Source: Undibacterium paludis
GTDB taxonomy: Bacteria > Pseudomonadota > Gammaproteobacteria > Burkholderiales > Burkholderiaceae_D
NCBI RefSeq assembly: GCF_022568815.1
Contig: NZ_JAKZHX010000011.1
Span: forward strand, 62,001-126,000
DNA length: 64,000 nt
Direction: 5' to 3'
The notes beneath the pieces are model-generated. The model was not told where the DNA came from and searched no databases. It was given only the letters and a program-made list of their open reading frames with translations. The translations under genes and the position numbers were made by a program. This document shows, piece after piece, positions 44,180 through 53,004 of the stretch (its first letter is position 1; every line of letters starts with the position of its first letter).

Positions 44180-44477
44180 TTTTTTTCAAATAAATTTTCA
44201 ACACCGTGCGTGATGGGAATACATGGGGAAATAATTAACATGGGAGTAACTACTCAATAAGACAGGTGCGTGACAGCGCGTATTGCCCGGTCCGCAGCCG
44301 GTGATTCCGGGGAAATCAAATGCTCAGATTTCCCCTTGTAACAATTGATGTTCTTGCTTGACAAGGTGGTAGGTGAAAGTAATTATCTAGCCTTAAAGAT
44401 AAGGGTTAACGACAAGAATTTTGTACACTTACACTGCCAATTTCAATGGCTAACTGCATCTCTCAAGGCGCTCATCA

Positions 44478-45557
44478 ATGAAACATTATTTTGAATACCA
44501 AGATTCCAAATCTTACAAATTCTGGCAAGTTGAAATCGAAGCTAATGCGCTGACGGTGAAGTACGGCAAGATAGGTACAGCCGGACAGGAAAAAATCAGC
44601 AGCTTTGATACGGAAGAAAAAGCGCAGAAGGAAATGGCAAAGCTCATCAGCGAAAAAAACAAAAAGGGCTATGTAGAAAAAGCTGACGCGAGTGCCAAAA
44701 AAATAGCGCGACGCCTAGGTGTCAGTTACGACGAAGCAGAAGAAGGTAAAACCCTGGCAGAAAAAATGGCAGCCTTTCTGGATTCGACCCAGGCGACAGA
44801 AGTGGAATCACTGGTGATCGCGGCCTGGGAAGAACCCTATGAAGGTGGTCCGCAAGAAGCGCTGGATTTGATGATTGCGCAAAGTGGCAAACTGACCAGC
44901 CTGAAAGAGTTATTCGTCGGTGACATGGATTCTGAAGAGTGCGAAATATCGTGGATCAAACAGGCTGATTATACGAACTTGCTGACAGCTTTTCCGGCGC
45001 TGGAGCGCCTGCATATCAAGGGTTCATCTGACCTGGTCTTGTCTTCGCAGGTATTGAAGCATGCGAACCTGAAAGCACTGACCATAGAATGTGGCGGTTT
45101 ACCCAAGGCAGTAATAGAGACCATAACGACGGCGCACCTGCCTGAACTCGAATACCTGCAACTCTACCTCGGTGTCGATGATTATGGTTTTGACGCCAAA
45201 CTTGCTGATCTGCGCCCCTTCATGCAAAAAGGATTGTTCCCCAAGCTGAAATACCTGGGCCTGACAGACAGCGAAATTGCCAATGAAATCGCGACTGAAA
45301 TCGCCCAGGCGCCAATTCTGGAACAACTGGAAACACTGGACCTGTCCATGGGAACACTCAGTGATGATGGTGGTCGCGCCTTACTGGCAAGCCCAGTTAT
45401 CAAAGGGCAGAGTGGCGGGCTGAAAAAACTGGATCTGCATTACCATTATTTGTCGAATGAGCTGATGAAAGAGTTCAAGAAACTGCCTGTTCTGGTTGAT
45501 GTCAGTGATCAGCAAGATATCGATGATGAATGGCGTTACCCGGCCGTGACAGAATAA
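44478..45557 (+). CDS. WGR-domain leucine-rich protein (STM4015 family)
   Basis: 359 residues. Residues 1-70 form a WGR domain (FEYQDSKSYKFWQVEIE, VKYGKIGTAGQE), known from MolR and PARP proteins, where it can contact nucleic acid. A charged linker follows. Residues about 110-340 hold leucine-rich repeats (LTSLKELFVGDM, FPALERLHIKGSS, NLKALTIECGG, LPELEYLQLYLG, FPKLKYLGLTDSEI, LEQLETLDLSMG). No catalytic motif is visible, so it is probably a scaffold, substrate or recognition subunit. AAGG precedes the ATG. It heads the six-gene operon, 6 bases before the ATP-grasp gene. Confidence 0.85.
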   Translation: MKHYFEYQDSKSYKFWQVEIEANALTVKYGKIGTAGQEKISSFDTEEKAQKEMAKLISEKNKKGYVEKADASAKKIARRLGVSYDEAEEGKTLAEKMAAFLDSTQATEVESLVIAAWEEPYEGGPQEALDLMIAQSGKLTSLKELFVGDMDSEECEISWIKQADYTNLLTAFPALERLHIKGSSDLVLSSQVLKHANLKALTIECGGLPKAVIETITTAHLPELEYLQLYLGVDDYGFDAKLADLRPFMQKGLFPKLKYLGLTDSEIANEIATEIAQAPILEQLETLDLSMGTLSDDGGRALLASPVIKGQSGGLKKLDLHYHYLSNELMKEFKKLPVLVDVSDQQDIDDEWRYPAVTE

Positions 45558-45563
45558 AGACAG

Positions 45564-46727
45564 ATGTACAAGAGCCCTCGTTTTGTACTGATAGGTAATC
45601 CTGAAAACCGTCGTGCAAGTTTTTTCCAGCAGGCATTGCAACAGGCTGGTCAGGAACCAGCCCTGGTCATTTCTTATCTGGATATGCTTGACAATGCGGA
45701 CTTGCTCAACAAGCTGACTGGCAATTTACCTGCGGATGACATCATCGTCAGGATAGAGTCACCAGGTGAAAATTTCGAGGTGGAAAAAAGAATACTCGCC
45801 CTCGGTGGTCTGGAAGATGCGCTGGATCTGGAAGACCAGCGTGGCAGGATTTATCATCCGCGATTATGGTTCAAGGGGTTTACCTGTTTGATGACATCGG
45901 TTGCAAAGCAGTTTGAACAAGACTGGCAGGGAAGACGAGGTGGGCAAGGTGGGCAACTAAGTTGGTTCAATCATCCTGCTGACATTGTCAGCATGTTTGA
46001 TAAACCTGCATGCAAGAAAATCTTGCAACCTTATACTTTGCCTGTTTTTCCAGTGTTTTCATGTTACGAGGAATTCTTTTCTTTTGTCAGAGAACAGCAG
46101 TACTGCCGCTTTTTCATCAAACTCAATTCCAGCTCTTCTGCATCTGGCGTAGTGGCTTATGAATACAATAAAACAAACGGCAGGGAGCTGGCTTACTCCA
46201 CGGTAGAAGTCGTATCTGGCATGGACGGCGATCGTTACTTCAATTCCCTGAAGGTAAAAAAATATACTTCGACAGGCATGATAGGAAATGTACTCGATTT
46301 TCTGTTTGAGCAAGGGGCCCTGGTTGAACGATGGATTCCCAAAGCCAGGCATGAAGACAGTTCCTATGATTTGCGAATAATGGGTATAGGCGGCCAGCGG
46401 CGGCACGCCATTGCCAGATTGAGTCGTGGACCGATGACCAATCTGCACCTTGGCAATCAGCGCTGCGCCGTCGATGAACTGGAACTGTCATCAGCCACCT
46501 GGGCAGAAATCGACACCCTGGTGGGGCAATGCATGCAGGCTTTCCCGCGATCCTTGTACGCCGGCCTGGATGTGCTGATACCCAGGGATGGGGGCTTGCC
46601 TGTTTTGCTGGAGGCGAATGCTTTTGGCGACCTGCTGCCCAATCTATTGCACCATGGAGAGAGCACCTATCTGGCAGAAATCAATGCTGTACTCAAGCGG
46701 CAGAAAGAAGCATATGCCTGCCACTAA
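45564..46727 (+). CDS. ATP-grasp family protein (STM4014 family)
   Basis: 387 residues. The N-terminal domain is Rossmann-like (FVLIGNPENRRASFFQQAL). The ATP-grasp core shows FFIKLNSSSSASGVV (nucleotide lysine), YDLRIMGIGGQRRHAIARLS and LLEANAFGDLLPNL near the C-terminus (metal-binding Glu/Asn). ATP-grasp enzymes join a carboxylate to an amine or thiol through an acyl-phosphate. It starts 6 bases after the WGR gene and overlaps the HAD gene by 14 bases. It matches the STM4014 family as I recall it. Substrate unknown. Confidence 0.87.
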   Translation: MYKSPRFVLIGNPENRRASFFQQALQQAGQEPALVISYLDMLDNADLLNKLTGNLPADDIIVRIESPGENFEVEKRILALGGLEDALDLEDQRGRIYHPRLWFKGFTCLMTSVAKQFEQDWQGRRGGQGGQLSWFNHPADIVSMFDKPACKKILQPYTLPVFPVFSCYEEFFSFVREQQYCRFFIKLNSSSSASGVVAYEYNKTNGRELAYSTVEVVSGMDGDRYFNSLKVKKYTSTGMIGNVLDFLFEQGALVERWIPKARHEDSSYDLRIMGIGGQRRHAIARLSRGPMTNLHLGNQRCAVDELELSSATWAEIDTLVGQCMQAFPRSLYAGLDVLIPRDGGLPVLLEANAFGDLLPNLLHHGESTYLAEINAVLKRQKEAYACH

Positions 46728-47379
46728 AAGAGCCAGCCTGCTGTTTGATATCGACAATACCCTGATCGACAGGGATGCTGCTTTTCGTGACTACATACAG
46801 CATTTCATCGACAGACATCGAGATGCTTTCGGTGACGAAAACAGGGGGCAGGTAAGGGATGACATGCTTGCCATGGATGCACATGGCAGAAAAGACCGTC
46901 AGATTTTTTGCAGACAATTGCTTGAAACCTATCCACAATTGCCACATACAGAAGAAAGCTTGTGGCAAGATCACCTGTCATTGCCCGACTTCGTACAGGC
47001 AGACCATGTATTGCAAGAGATGCTGGCGCGACTGACAAGGGAGTACCAGTTGATGATCATCTCCAACGGATCGGCTAATATGCAGCGGCGCAAACTTCAG
47101 CAGGCCGGATTGACAGAAATTTTTGAGCACATCTTCATTTCTGCTGAAGTCGGTTATGCAAAACCTGATCAAAGGCTGTTCTCACATGCATTGCGTCATT
47201 GCGATCACGAAAAAATCATCATGATAGGGGATGACTACGTCAACGACATGCAACCGGCCATGGCCATGCAGTTGAAGACTTTTTTCATCAATCCCGAAAA
47301 TGTCGATGTGCCGGCCAAACCTGATTCGCAACTGCGCAGTATCCATGCACTGGAGGAGGTATTGACATGCATGATATGA
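46714..47379 (+). CDS. HAD-superfamily phosphatase
   Basis: 221 residues from the ATG at 46714. All four HAD motifs are present: FDIDNTLID (nucleophile Asp12, acid Asp14), IISNGS, AKPDQRLF (Lys) and IGDDYVNDM. The helical cap and sequence resemble YjjG/haloacid dehalogenase-like phosphatases. Both ends overlap neighbours (14 and 13 bases), so it is fully built into the operon. I do not recall it as part of the Salmonella STM4011-4015 set, so it may be an extra step, such as removing a phosphate from the intermediate. Confidence 0.88.
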   Translation: MPATKRASLLFDIDNTLIDRDAAFRDYIQHFIDRHRDAFGDENRGQVRDDMLAMDAHGRKDRQIFCRQLLETYPQLPHTEESLWQDHLSLPDFVQADHVLQEMLARLTREYQLMIISNGSANMQRRKLQQAGLTEIFEHIFISAEVGYAKPDQRLFSHALRHCDHEKIIMIGDDYVNDMQPAMAMQLKTFFINPENVDVPAKPDSQLRSIHALEEVLTCMI

Positions 47380-48173
47380 ACCAGATCGTTGGCAAGAGCA
47401 ATATACTCTTTATTACTTTTGATACCCTGCGCTACGATGTCGCGCAACAGGAGCATGCCGCCGGGCGCACACCTTTTCTGGCCCAGCTTTTGCCACAAGG
47501 CTGGCAAGAGCGCCATGCGCCAGGCTCTTTTACCTATGCATCGCATTGCGCCTTCTTTGCCGGTTTCCTGCCTACACCAGCACGGCCTGGCCTGCATGAG
47601 AGACTGTTTTCCCTCAGATTTGCAGGTAGCGAAACCACGGGGGCAACAAGCTATTGTTTTGACACGCCAGACATCGTGTCCGGTTTTGCCGGATTGGGGT
47701 ACCGTACCATCTGCATAGGTGGAGTCGGGTTTTTCAAAAAACAAAATCCCTTGTCCTGCGTCTTGCCCAATCTTTTCCAGGAAAGTTACTGGCAACCGGA
47801 ATTTGGTGTGACTGATATTGAATCGACCAGGCACCAGGTCGAATTTGCCATTCAGCTGCTGCAACAGCAACCTGATCAACAAGTTTTTTTATTCATGAAT
47901 TTATCTGCATTGCATCAACCTAATTGTCATTACCTGCCAGGTGCGACAGGTGACAGCCTGGCCAGCCATGCTGCTGCCTTGCGTTATATAGACGGCCAGT
48001 TACCACCCTTGTTTGAGGCACTGAGCCTGCGTGGTGATACCTTTGTCATTCTCAGTTCCGACCATGGTACGACCTATGGCGAAGATGGTTATACCGGGCA
48101 CCGCCTGGGGCATGAAAAAGTCTGGACGATTCCCTACGCTGATTTTCTGTTGCCGCAAAGGGGGTTGTCATGA
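47367..48173 (+). CDS. Alkaline phosphatase/sulfatase-superfamily hydrolase (STM4013 family)
   Basis: 268 residues. FITFDTLRYD (Asp19) and SSDHGTTYGEDGYTGHRLGHE (Asp232, His233, later His) are metal-ligand motifs of the superfamily. FTYASHCAFFAGFLP should hold the nucleophile, here Thr or Ser and not the Cys of modified sulfatases; HQPNCH is near the second metal. There is no signal peptide, so it acts in the cytoplasm. GGAGGAGG lies 7 bases before the ATG. It overlaps both neighbours. Reaction (phosphate, phosphonate or sulfate ester) unknown. Confidence 0.87.
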   Translation: MHDMNQIVGKSNILFITFDTLRYDVAQQEHAAGRTPFLAQLLPQGWQERHAPGSFTYASHCAFFAGFLPTPARPGLHERLFSLRFAGSETTGATSYCFDTPDIVSGFAGLGYRTICIGGVGFFKKQNPLSCVLPNLFQESYWQPEFGVTDIESTRHQVEFAIQLLQQQPDQQVFLFMNLSALHQPNCHYLPGATGDSLASHAAALRYIDGQLPPLFEALSLRGDTFVILSSDHGTTYGEDGYTGHRLGHEKVWTIPYADFLLPQRGLS

Positions 48174-49510
48174 GTGATGCAGTCCATGCGTTTCGCCAAT
48201 ACCTTGAAGAGACCAGCCGCTTTCAAAGTTACCTGTACTCTTATCCGCATAAAACTGCATACCGGCCATTTGAAGAAAAGCTGGACTTGAAAACCTTGTG
48301 GGCGCCAGAGAAGAAACATGCGCTATACCTGTACACGCATATTCCATTTTGCCGCATGAAGTGCTCGTTCTGTAACCTGTTCACCGTGTCGCATCCCAGG
48401 GAAGACCTGGTCAGCCTGTACCTGAAGAAAATTCAACTGGAAGCAGAAGTCGTACGCGATACCCTGGGAGATTTTCGCTTTGCCGGTTATGCGATCGGTG
48501 GTGGCACTCCCAGCCATCTTGATGTCGGTCAGCTGGAGCAGTTGTTTGCTGTGTATACCGATATCCTGGGCGTCGATTTGCGCAATACGCCAGGCTCGTT
48601 TGAAATTTCCCCCGATACCATCAATGATGAAAAACTGTCTTTCCTCTCGCAGCATGGTGTGCAGCGACTCAGTATAGGCATACAGAGTTTTATCGAAACC
48701 GAAGCCCGCTCAGTCGGCCGCGTGCAACCGGAGACAGTGATGGAACCACTGCTGGAAAAGATAGGCAGTTATCAATTCCCTGTTTTCAACCTGGACCTGA
48801 TTTATGGCATACCGGGGCAAACCGCAGAAACCTGGCTGGCTTCGCTGAAAAAAGCCATACAGTTCCAGCCAACGGAAATATTCCTTTATCCCTTATATGT
48901 GAGGCCGCTGACTTCGCTGTTCAAGAAACGTGGCAATGCACAGGATGAAGATATACGTTCCACGCTATATCGCATAGGTCGCGATTTTTTACAGGCGAAT
49001 GGCTATGTACAGGACTCCATGCGCCTGTTCCGCAAACCAGTGGCTGGCTTGCGTGAAAGCTCTGAATATTCATGCCAGGAAGATGGCATGATAGGCTTGG
49101 GCACCAATGCCCGTTCTTATACAACAGATGTGCATTACTCGACGGAATATGCGGTGGCCAAGCCCGCTGTGGCGTCCATCATCGACGATTATGTGGCAAA
49201 AGACCGTGCCGATTTCATGACCGTCAGCTATGGCATACGCCTGTCGCTAGATGACAGAAAGCGCCGTTACCTGATCAAGTCGCTGCTGAAGGCGCAGGGA
49301 CTGGATAGTGCGCATTACCAGTCCTTGTACGGTGCAGCGGTGCATGATGATTTCCCGGAATTGCAGACATTACTCGACATGCAACTGGCCAAAGAAGAGA
49401 GTGGCCGCATGCAACTGCATGGTGAAGGCCTTGCTTATTCCGATCTTATCGGTCACTGGTTTATCTCGCCGACAGTCAGGGCGAAAATGCAGGAGTATGT
49501 ACCACGATGA
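48170..49510 (+). CDS. Radical SAM enzyme, HemN/HemW-like (STM4012 family)
   Basis: 446 residues. LYTHIPFCRMKCSFCNLF holds the CX3CX2C cluster (Cys61, Cys65, Cys68). AIGGGTPSHL, ISPDTIN, RLSIGIQSF and DLIYGIPGQTAETW are motifs shared with coproporphyrinogen-III-oxidase-like HemN/HemW proteins, and a HemN C-terminal region follows. HemW-like proteins can bind heme; some relatives are methyltransferases. The gene is joined to both neighbours by ATGA overlaps and is distinct from a housekeeping heme gene by context. Substrate unknown. Confidence 0.9.
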   Translation: MSDAVHAFRQYLEETSRFQSYLYSYPHKTAYRPFEEKLDLKTLWAPEKKHALYLYTHIPFCRMKCSFCNLFTVSHPREDLVSLYLKKIQLEAEVVRDTLGDFRFAGYAIGGGTPSHLDVGQLEQLFAVYTDILGVDLRNTPGSFEISPDTINDEKLSFLSQHGVQRLSIGIQSFIETEARSVGRVQPETVMEPLLEKIGSYQFPVFNLDLIYGIPGQTAETWLASLKKAIQFQPTEIFLYPLYVRPLTSLFKKRGNAQDEDIRSTLYRIGRDFLQANGYVQDSMRLFRKPVAGLRESSEYSCQEDGMIGLGTNARSYTTDVHYSTEYAVAKPAVASIIDDYVAKDRADFMTVSYGIRLSLDDRKRRYLIKSLLKAQGLDSAHYQSLYGAAVHDDFPELQTLLDMQLAKEESGRMQLHGEGLAYSDLIGHWFISPTVRAKMQEYVPR

Positions 49511-50385
49511 GCCTGAAAGTCATCTATCGCGGGCACCTGACTGACTGCAATTACAGTTGCGAATACTGCCCCTTCGCCAAAGAAAAAAACAGCCGTGAAA
49601 TGCAGGCGCTCGACAGGAAAGACCTGGACAGGTTTGTTGCCTGGGTAGAGCAAAACAGCAGTGCCGCCAGACCCATGGAAATTTTTATTACACCTTATGG
49701 TGAGGCCCTGGTGCGCAAATGGTATCAGGAAGCAATGATACGCCTGTCGCATTTGCCGCATGTGAGCAAAGTGGCGGCGCAAACCAATCTGGCATGGAAC
49801 ACGCAATGGCTGTCGCGCTGCAATGTACAGACGACAGCACTGTGGACGACATATCACCCCGATTTTGTCAGTGAAGACAAATTTGCAGGCAAATGTGAAG
49901 AATTGAGAGCCATGCAGATACGTCACAGCGTTGGTGTGGTCGGACTGCAACAGCATTTTGCAAAAATTGCCTCGCTGCGCCAACGTTTGCCTGACAGCAC
50001 CTATATGTGGGTCAATGCCTATAAGCGTGAAGCCAATTACTATACAGACCAGGACATCAGCTTCCTGGAAGGCATAGATCATCTGTTCAGGTTGAACCTG
50101 CCCTGGTATGAAAGCATGGGCAAGCCTTGCAAGGCCGGTGACGAGATTGTGTCCATAGAGGGGAATGGCGACCTGTTCCGCTGCCACTTCATCAAAACCC
50201 GCAAAGGCAATATTTTCACAGACCCGCTCGACAGCATGCTCAAAAAAGAAGTCTGTACCAAGGCCACCTGCCACTGTCATATTGGCTATATCCACCTCGA
50301 TCACATGAAGTCAGAACAGGTGTACGGCAGCGGGCTGCTGGAAAGAATACCGGTGAAGTATGGCAATGCGCACCGGTTTGGCTGA
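49507..50385 (+). CDS. Radical SAM enzyme with C-terminal cysteine cluster (STM4011 family)
   Basis: 292 residues. DCNYSCEYCPFA holds the CX3CX2C motif (Cys14, Cys18, Cys21). A second cysteine group near the C-terminus (Cys208, Cys226, Cys250, Cys255, Cys257; KPCKAG, FRCHF, CTKATCHCHIGY) resembles a SPASM/Twitch auxiliary iron-sulfur site, which is common in peptide- and protein-modifying radical SAM enzymes. It is the last gene of the operon and overlaps the STM4012-type gene by ATGA. ATTGCT/AGCAAT near 50400 may end the transcript. Confidence 0.9.
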   Translation: MSLKVIYRGHLTDCNYSCEYCPFAKEKNSREMQALDRKDLDRFVAWVEQNSSAARPMEIFITPYGEALVRKWYQEAMIRLSHLPHVSKVAAQTNLAWNTQWLSRCNVQTTALWTTYHPDFVSEDKFAGKCEELRAMQIRHSVGVVGLQQHFAKIASLRQRLPDSTYMWVNAYKREANYYTDQDISFLEGIDHLFRLNLPWYESMGKPCKAGDEIVSIEGNGDLFRCHFIKTRKGNIFTDPLDSMLKKEVCTKATCHCHIGYIHLDHMKSEQVYGSGLLERIPVKYGNAHRFG

Positions 50386-50589
50386 TCGCTGACGGCGGTG
50401 CGATTGCTTTGTTAGCAATAATTTGCATTGTCTTATATGATTCTCTTATGTTTTTAGCAGAAAACAATCGTTTACCGGTTATGTACTGGTACGTAACATA
50501 GGTTCAACCGGAGTTCGTTGTTACTCATTGTTCTTAGGGACTATGAGTGGAGCGAGTCCCACGCTCATACAAATCGAGAAAGAAACCAT

Positions 50590-52989
50590 ATGGACCATGC
50601 TTCAAACTATCCTTTACCTTTATCCTTGCCAAAGCGTCGCAATGCATTGCTGGTTGCCTCCCTGATTACCGCCTTTTCTGCCATGTCTGCCGAGGCGCAA
50701 GAGCTTGCTGCCTCACAGTCTGATACCGTCATCGTGACCGGCACCCGCAGCATCAAACGCACCGTTTCGGATTCAGAAGCACCTATCGATATACTGACAT
50801 CCAAGGACCTGCAGTCCACCGGCTCAGGTGAACTGGCCGCCGTACTGAGCCGTTTGCTGCCTTCGCTGAATTTTCCGCGCCCTGCCGTAGCTGATGGCAC
50901 GTCTGCCAGCCGTCCGGCGCAATTGCGCGGTCTGTCGCCAGACCAGACCCTGGTACTGGTGAATGGCAAGCGCTGGCATACTTCAGCCGTGGTCAATGTG
51001 AATGGTACGGCGGGGCGTGGTTCGTCGCCAGCCGATCTGAACACCATCCCCATCAGCGCCATCGACAAGATTGAAGTCCTGCGTGATGGTGCGGCGGCAC
51101 AATATGGTTCTGACGCGATTGCCGGTGTCATCAATATCATCCTGAAAAAAGGCGCAGACGGTGGTGAAGTGCAGGCCGGCATAGGTCAGTACAGTCAACG
51201 TGATGGTACCCAGGGCAGTTTGAGCGCCAACTTTGGTACCGTATTGGGTGACAGGGGCTGGGCACGGTTTACTGCCGAGCAGCGCAACCAGAAAGAAACC
51301 AATCGTGCCGGTGCTGATTTCCGTAATCCGCTTGAACCTTTGTATGGCAAGGTCACTCAGGTGCAGGGTGATCCCAAGTTGCAACAAACCAATCTGGGTG
51401 TGAATGCCAGCCTGCCGCTGGCGGCTGACCTGGACCTGTATGGTTTTGCCAATTACAGCCGCCGCAATACCGATGCAGCCGCGACCTGGCGTACGGCTTA
51501 CACGACGGGTACGACCTTGCGTACCCCTCTGTACCCGAATGGCTTTTTGCCCAATGAGGCAGCCACCAATACCGATGTATCCATAGTTGCCGGTATCAAG
51601 GGCAAGGCAAATGGCTGGCGTTGGGATGCCAGCGTCAATTATGGCTCCAGTGAATTCAGTCTCGATGTCAACAATACCGTCAACCTGAGTCTGGGAGCGA
51701 CCAGTCCGACCAGTTTTTATGCCGGTAAGTTGAAAAACACCCAGACCCTGGCAAATTTTGATGCAGCCAGGGAATTTGAATTTGCCGGTCTGAGCAATCC
51801 CCTGACTGTCGCTGTCGGCGCCGAATACCGGCGTGACCAGTATGAAATCGGCGCCGGTGAGCCGAATTCGTATTTCGGTAGTGGCGCCCAGGGTTTCTCT
51901 GGTTTCCAGCCATCGAATGCTGGCAGTTTCAGCCGTCATAGTGCATCCATCTATGCCAATATCGAAGCAGAGCTGAGCAATCAGCTGAGTGCATCATTCG
52001 CCCTGCGACATGAGAATTACAGCGACTTTGGCAGCGTCACCTCCGGCAAATTATCTGGCCGGTTTGAATTCACCAAAGAGTTCGCATTGCGTGCAGCAGC
52101 ATCAAATGGTTTCCGCGCGCCTTCACTGGCGCAGCAAAACTATACGATTTCCACCACCAATCTGATCACCATTAACGGTACTTCGCAACTGGTTGATACC
52201 GGTACATTTGGTGTCGCCACGGCGGCCGCCAAAGCGCTTGGTGCGATACCGCTGGAGGCAGAGAAATCACGCAATTTCAGCCTGGGTGCGGTGATACAGC
52301 CGGCAAAAAATGCTTCGCTCAGTATTGATGCCTATCAGATCGATATTGACAACCGTATCCTGTACTCCGGCAACCTGGTCCTGCCTGCTGCCTTGCAAAG
52401 CGTGCTGGCAAAACAGGGTGTACTGGTGGGTGCTGCGCGTTACTTTACCAATGCACTCGATACCCGGACACGCGGCGTCGATGTCGTCGGTTCTTATCAA
52501 ATCCCCTTGTCAGGTACTGACAAACTCGGTTTCACGCTGGCCTATAATCGCAACGATACAACGGTCAAGCGTGTTGGCGCGAATCCGGCAATATTGACGC
52601 AAAATAACCTGCTGCTGATAGACAGGCAAACCGTCAGCCGCGCCATTGACGCAACACCCAAAGACAAATTCAGCATTGCTGCTGACTATGGCTTCAGTGG
52701 CTGGTCTGTTCATGGCCAGGCAACACGCTATGGCAGTTTCGTTTCACCACAAAACAATGCAACGCTGGACCAGACCTATAGCGCCAATACGGTAATCGAT
52801 ATCGCTGCCAGCTATAAGCTGGGCAAATGGACTCTCAGTGCCGGTGTCGATAATCTGACTGATAAATACCCTGATCAGGTGACTTCAGCAGGTAACCTCA
52901 ATACCGGTGGTACCCTGCCTTACAGCACCTTCTCACCTTATGGCTTCAATGGCCGCTATTACTATGCGAAAGCTGTCTATACGTGGTGA
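50590..52989 (+). CDS. TonB-dependent outer-membrane receptor
   Basis: 799 residues: signal peptide cut near SAEAQ, TonB-box region (SDTVIVTGTR), plug (DQTLVLVNGKRWH, IDKIEVLRDGAAAQYGSDAI, GVINIILKKG) and a 22-strand barrel ending AKAVYTW. GAGAAAGAA precedes the ATG at 50590; the longer frame from 50518 lacks a site. It follows the STM401x-type operon in the same direction, with 204 bases between. A shared job (uptake of the pathway's substrate or product) is possible but unproven. Its ligand class is unclear. Confidence 0.9.
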   Translation: MDHASNYPLPLSLPKRRNALLVASLITAFSAMSAEAQELAASQSDTVIVTGTRSIKRTVSDSEAPIDILTSKDLQSTGSGELAAVLSRLLPSLNFPRPAVADGTSASRPAQLRGLSPDQTLVLVNGKRWHTSAVVNVNGTAGRGSSPADLNTIPISAIDKIEVLRDGAAAQYGSDAIAGVINIILKKGADGGEVQAGIGQYSQRDGTQGSLSANFGTVLGDRGWARFTAEQRNQKETNRAGADFRNPLEPLYGKVTQVQGDPKLQQTNLGVNASLPLAADLDLYGFANYSRRNTDAAATWRTAYTTGTTLRTPLYPNGFLPNEAATNTDVSIVAGIKGKANGWRWDASVNYGSSEFSLDVNNTVNLSLGATSPTSFYAGKLKNTQTLANFDAAREFEFAGLSNPLTVAVGAEYRRDQYEIGAGEPNSYFGSGAQGFSGFQPSNAGSFSRHSASIYANIEAELSNQLSASFALRHENYSDFGSVTSGKLSGRFEFTKEFALRAAASNGFRAPSLAQQNYTISTTNLITINGTSQLVDTGTFGVATAAAKALGAIPLEAEKSRNFSLGAVIQPAKNASLSIDAYQIDIDNRILYSGNLVLPAALQSVLAKQGVLVGAARYFTNALDTRTRGVDVVGSYQIPLSGTDKLGFTLAYNRNDTTVKRVGANPAILTQNNLLLIDRQTVSRAIDATPKDKFSIAADYGFSGWSVHGQATRYGSFVSPQNNATLDQTYSANTVIDIAASYKLGKWTLSAGVDNLTDKYPDQVTSAGNLNTGGTLPYSTFSPYGFNGRYYYAKAVYTW

Positions 52990-53004
52990 CTTCCTGGGCA
53001 GGAT

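Noticed and set aside
50983..51939. Long minus-strand frame opposite the TonB receptor
   Set aside because: It lies wholly inside a clear receptor gene and shows no domain; a shadow of codon bias.
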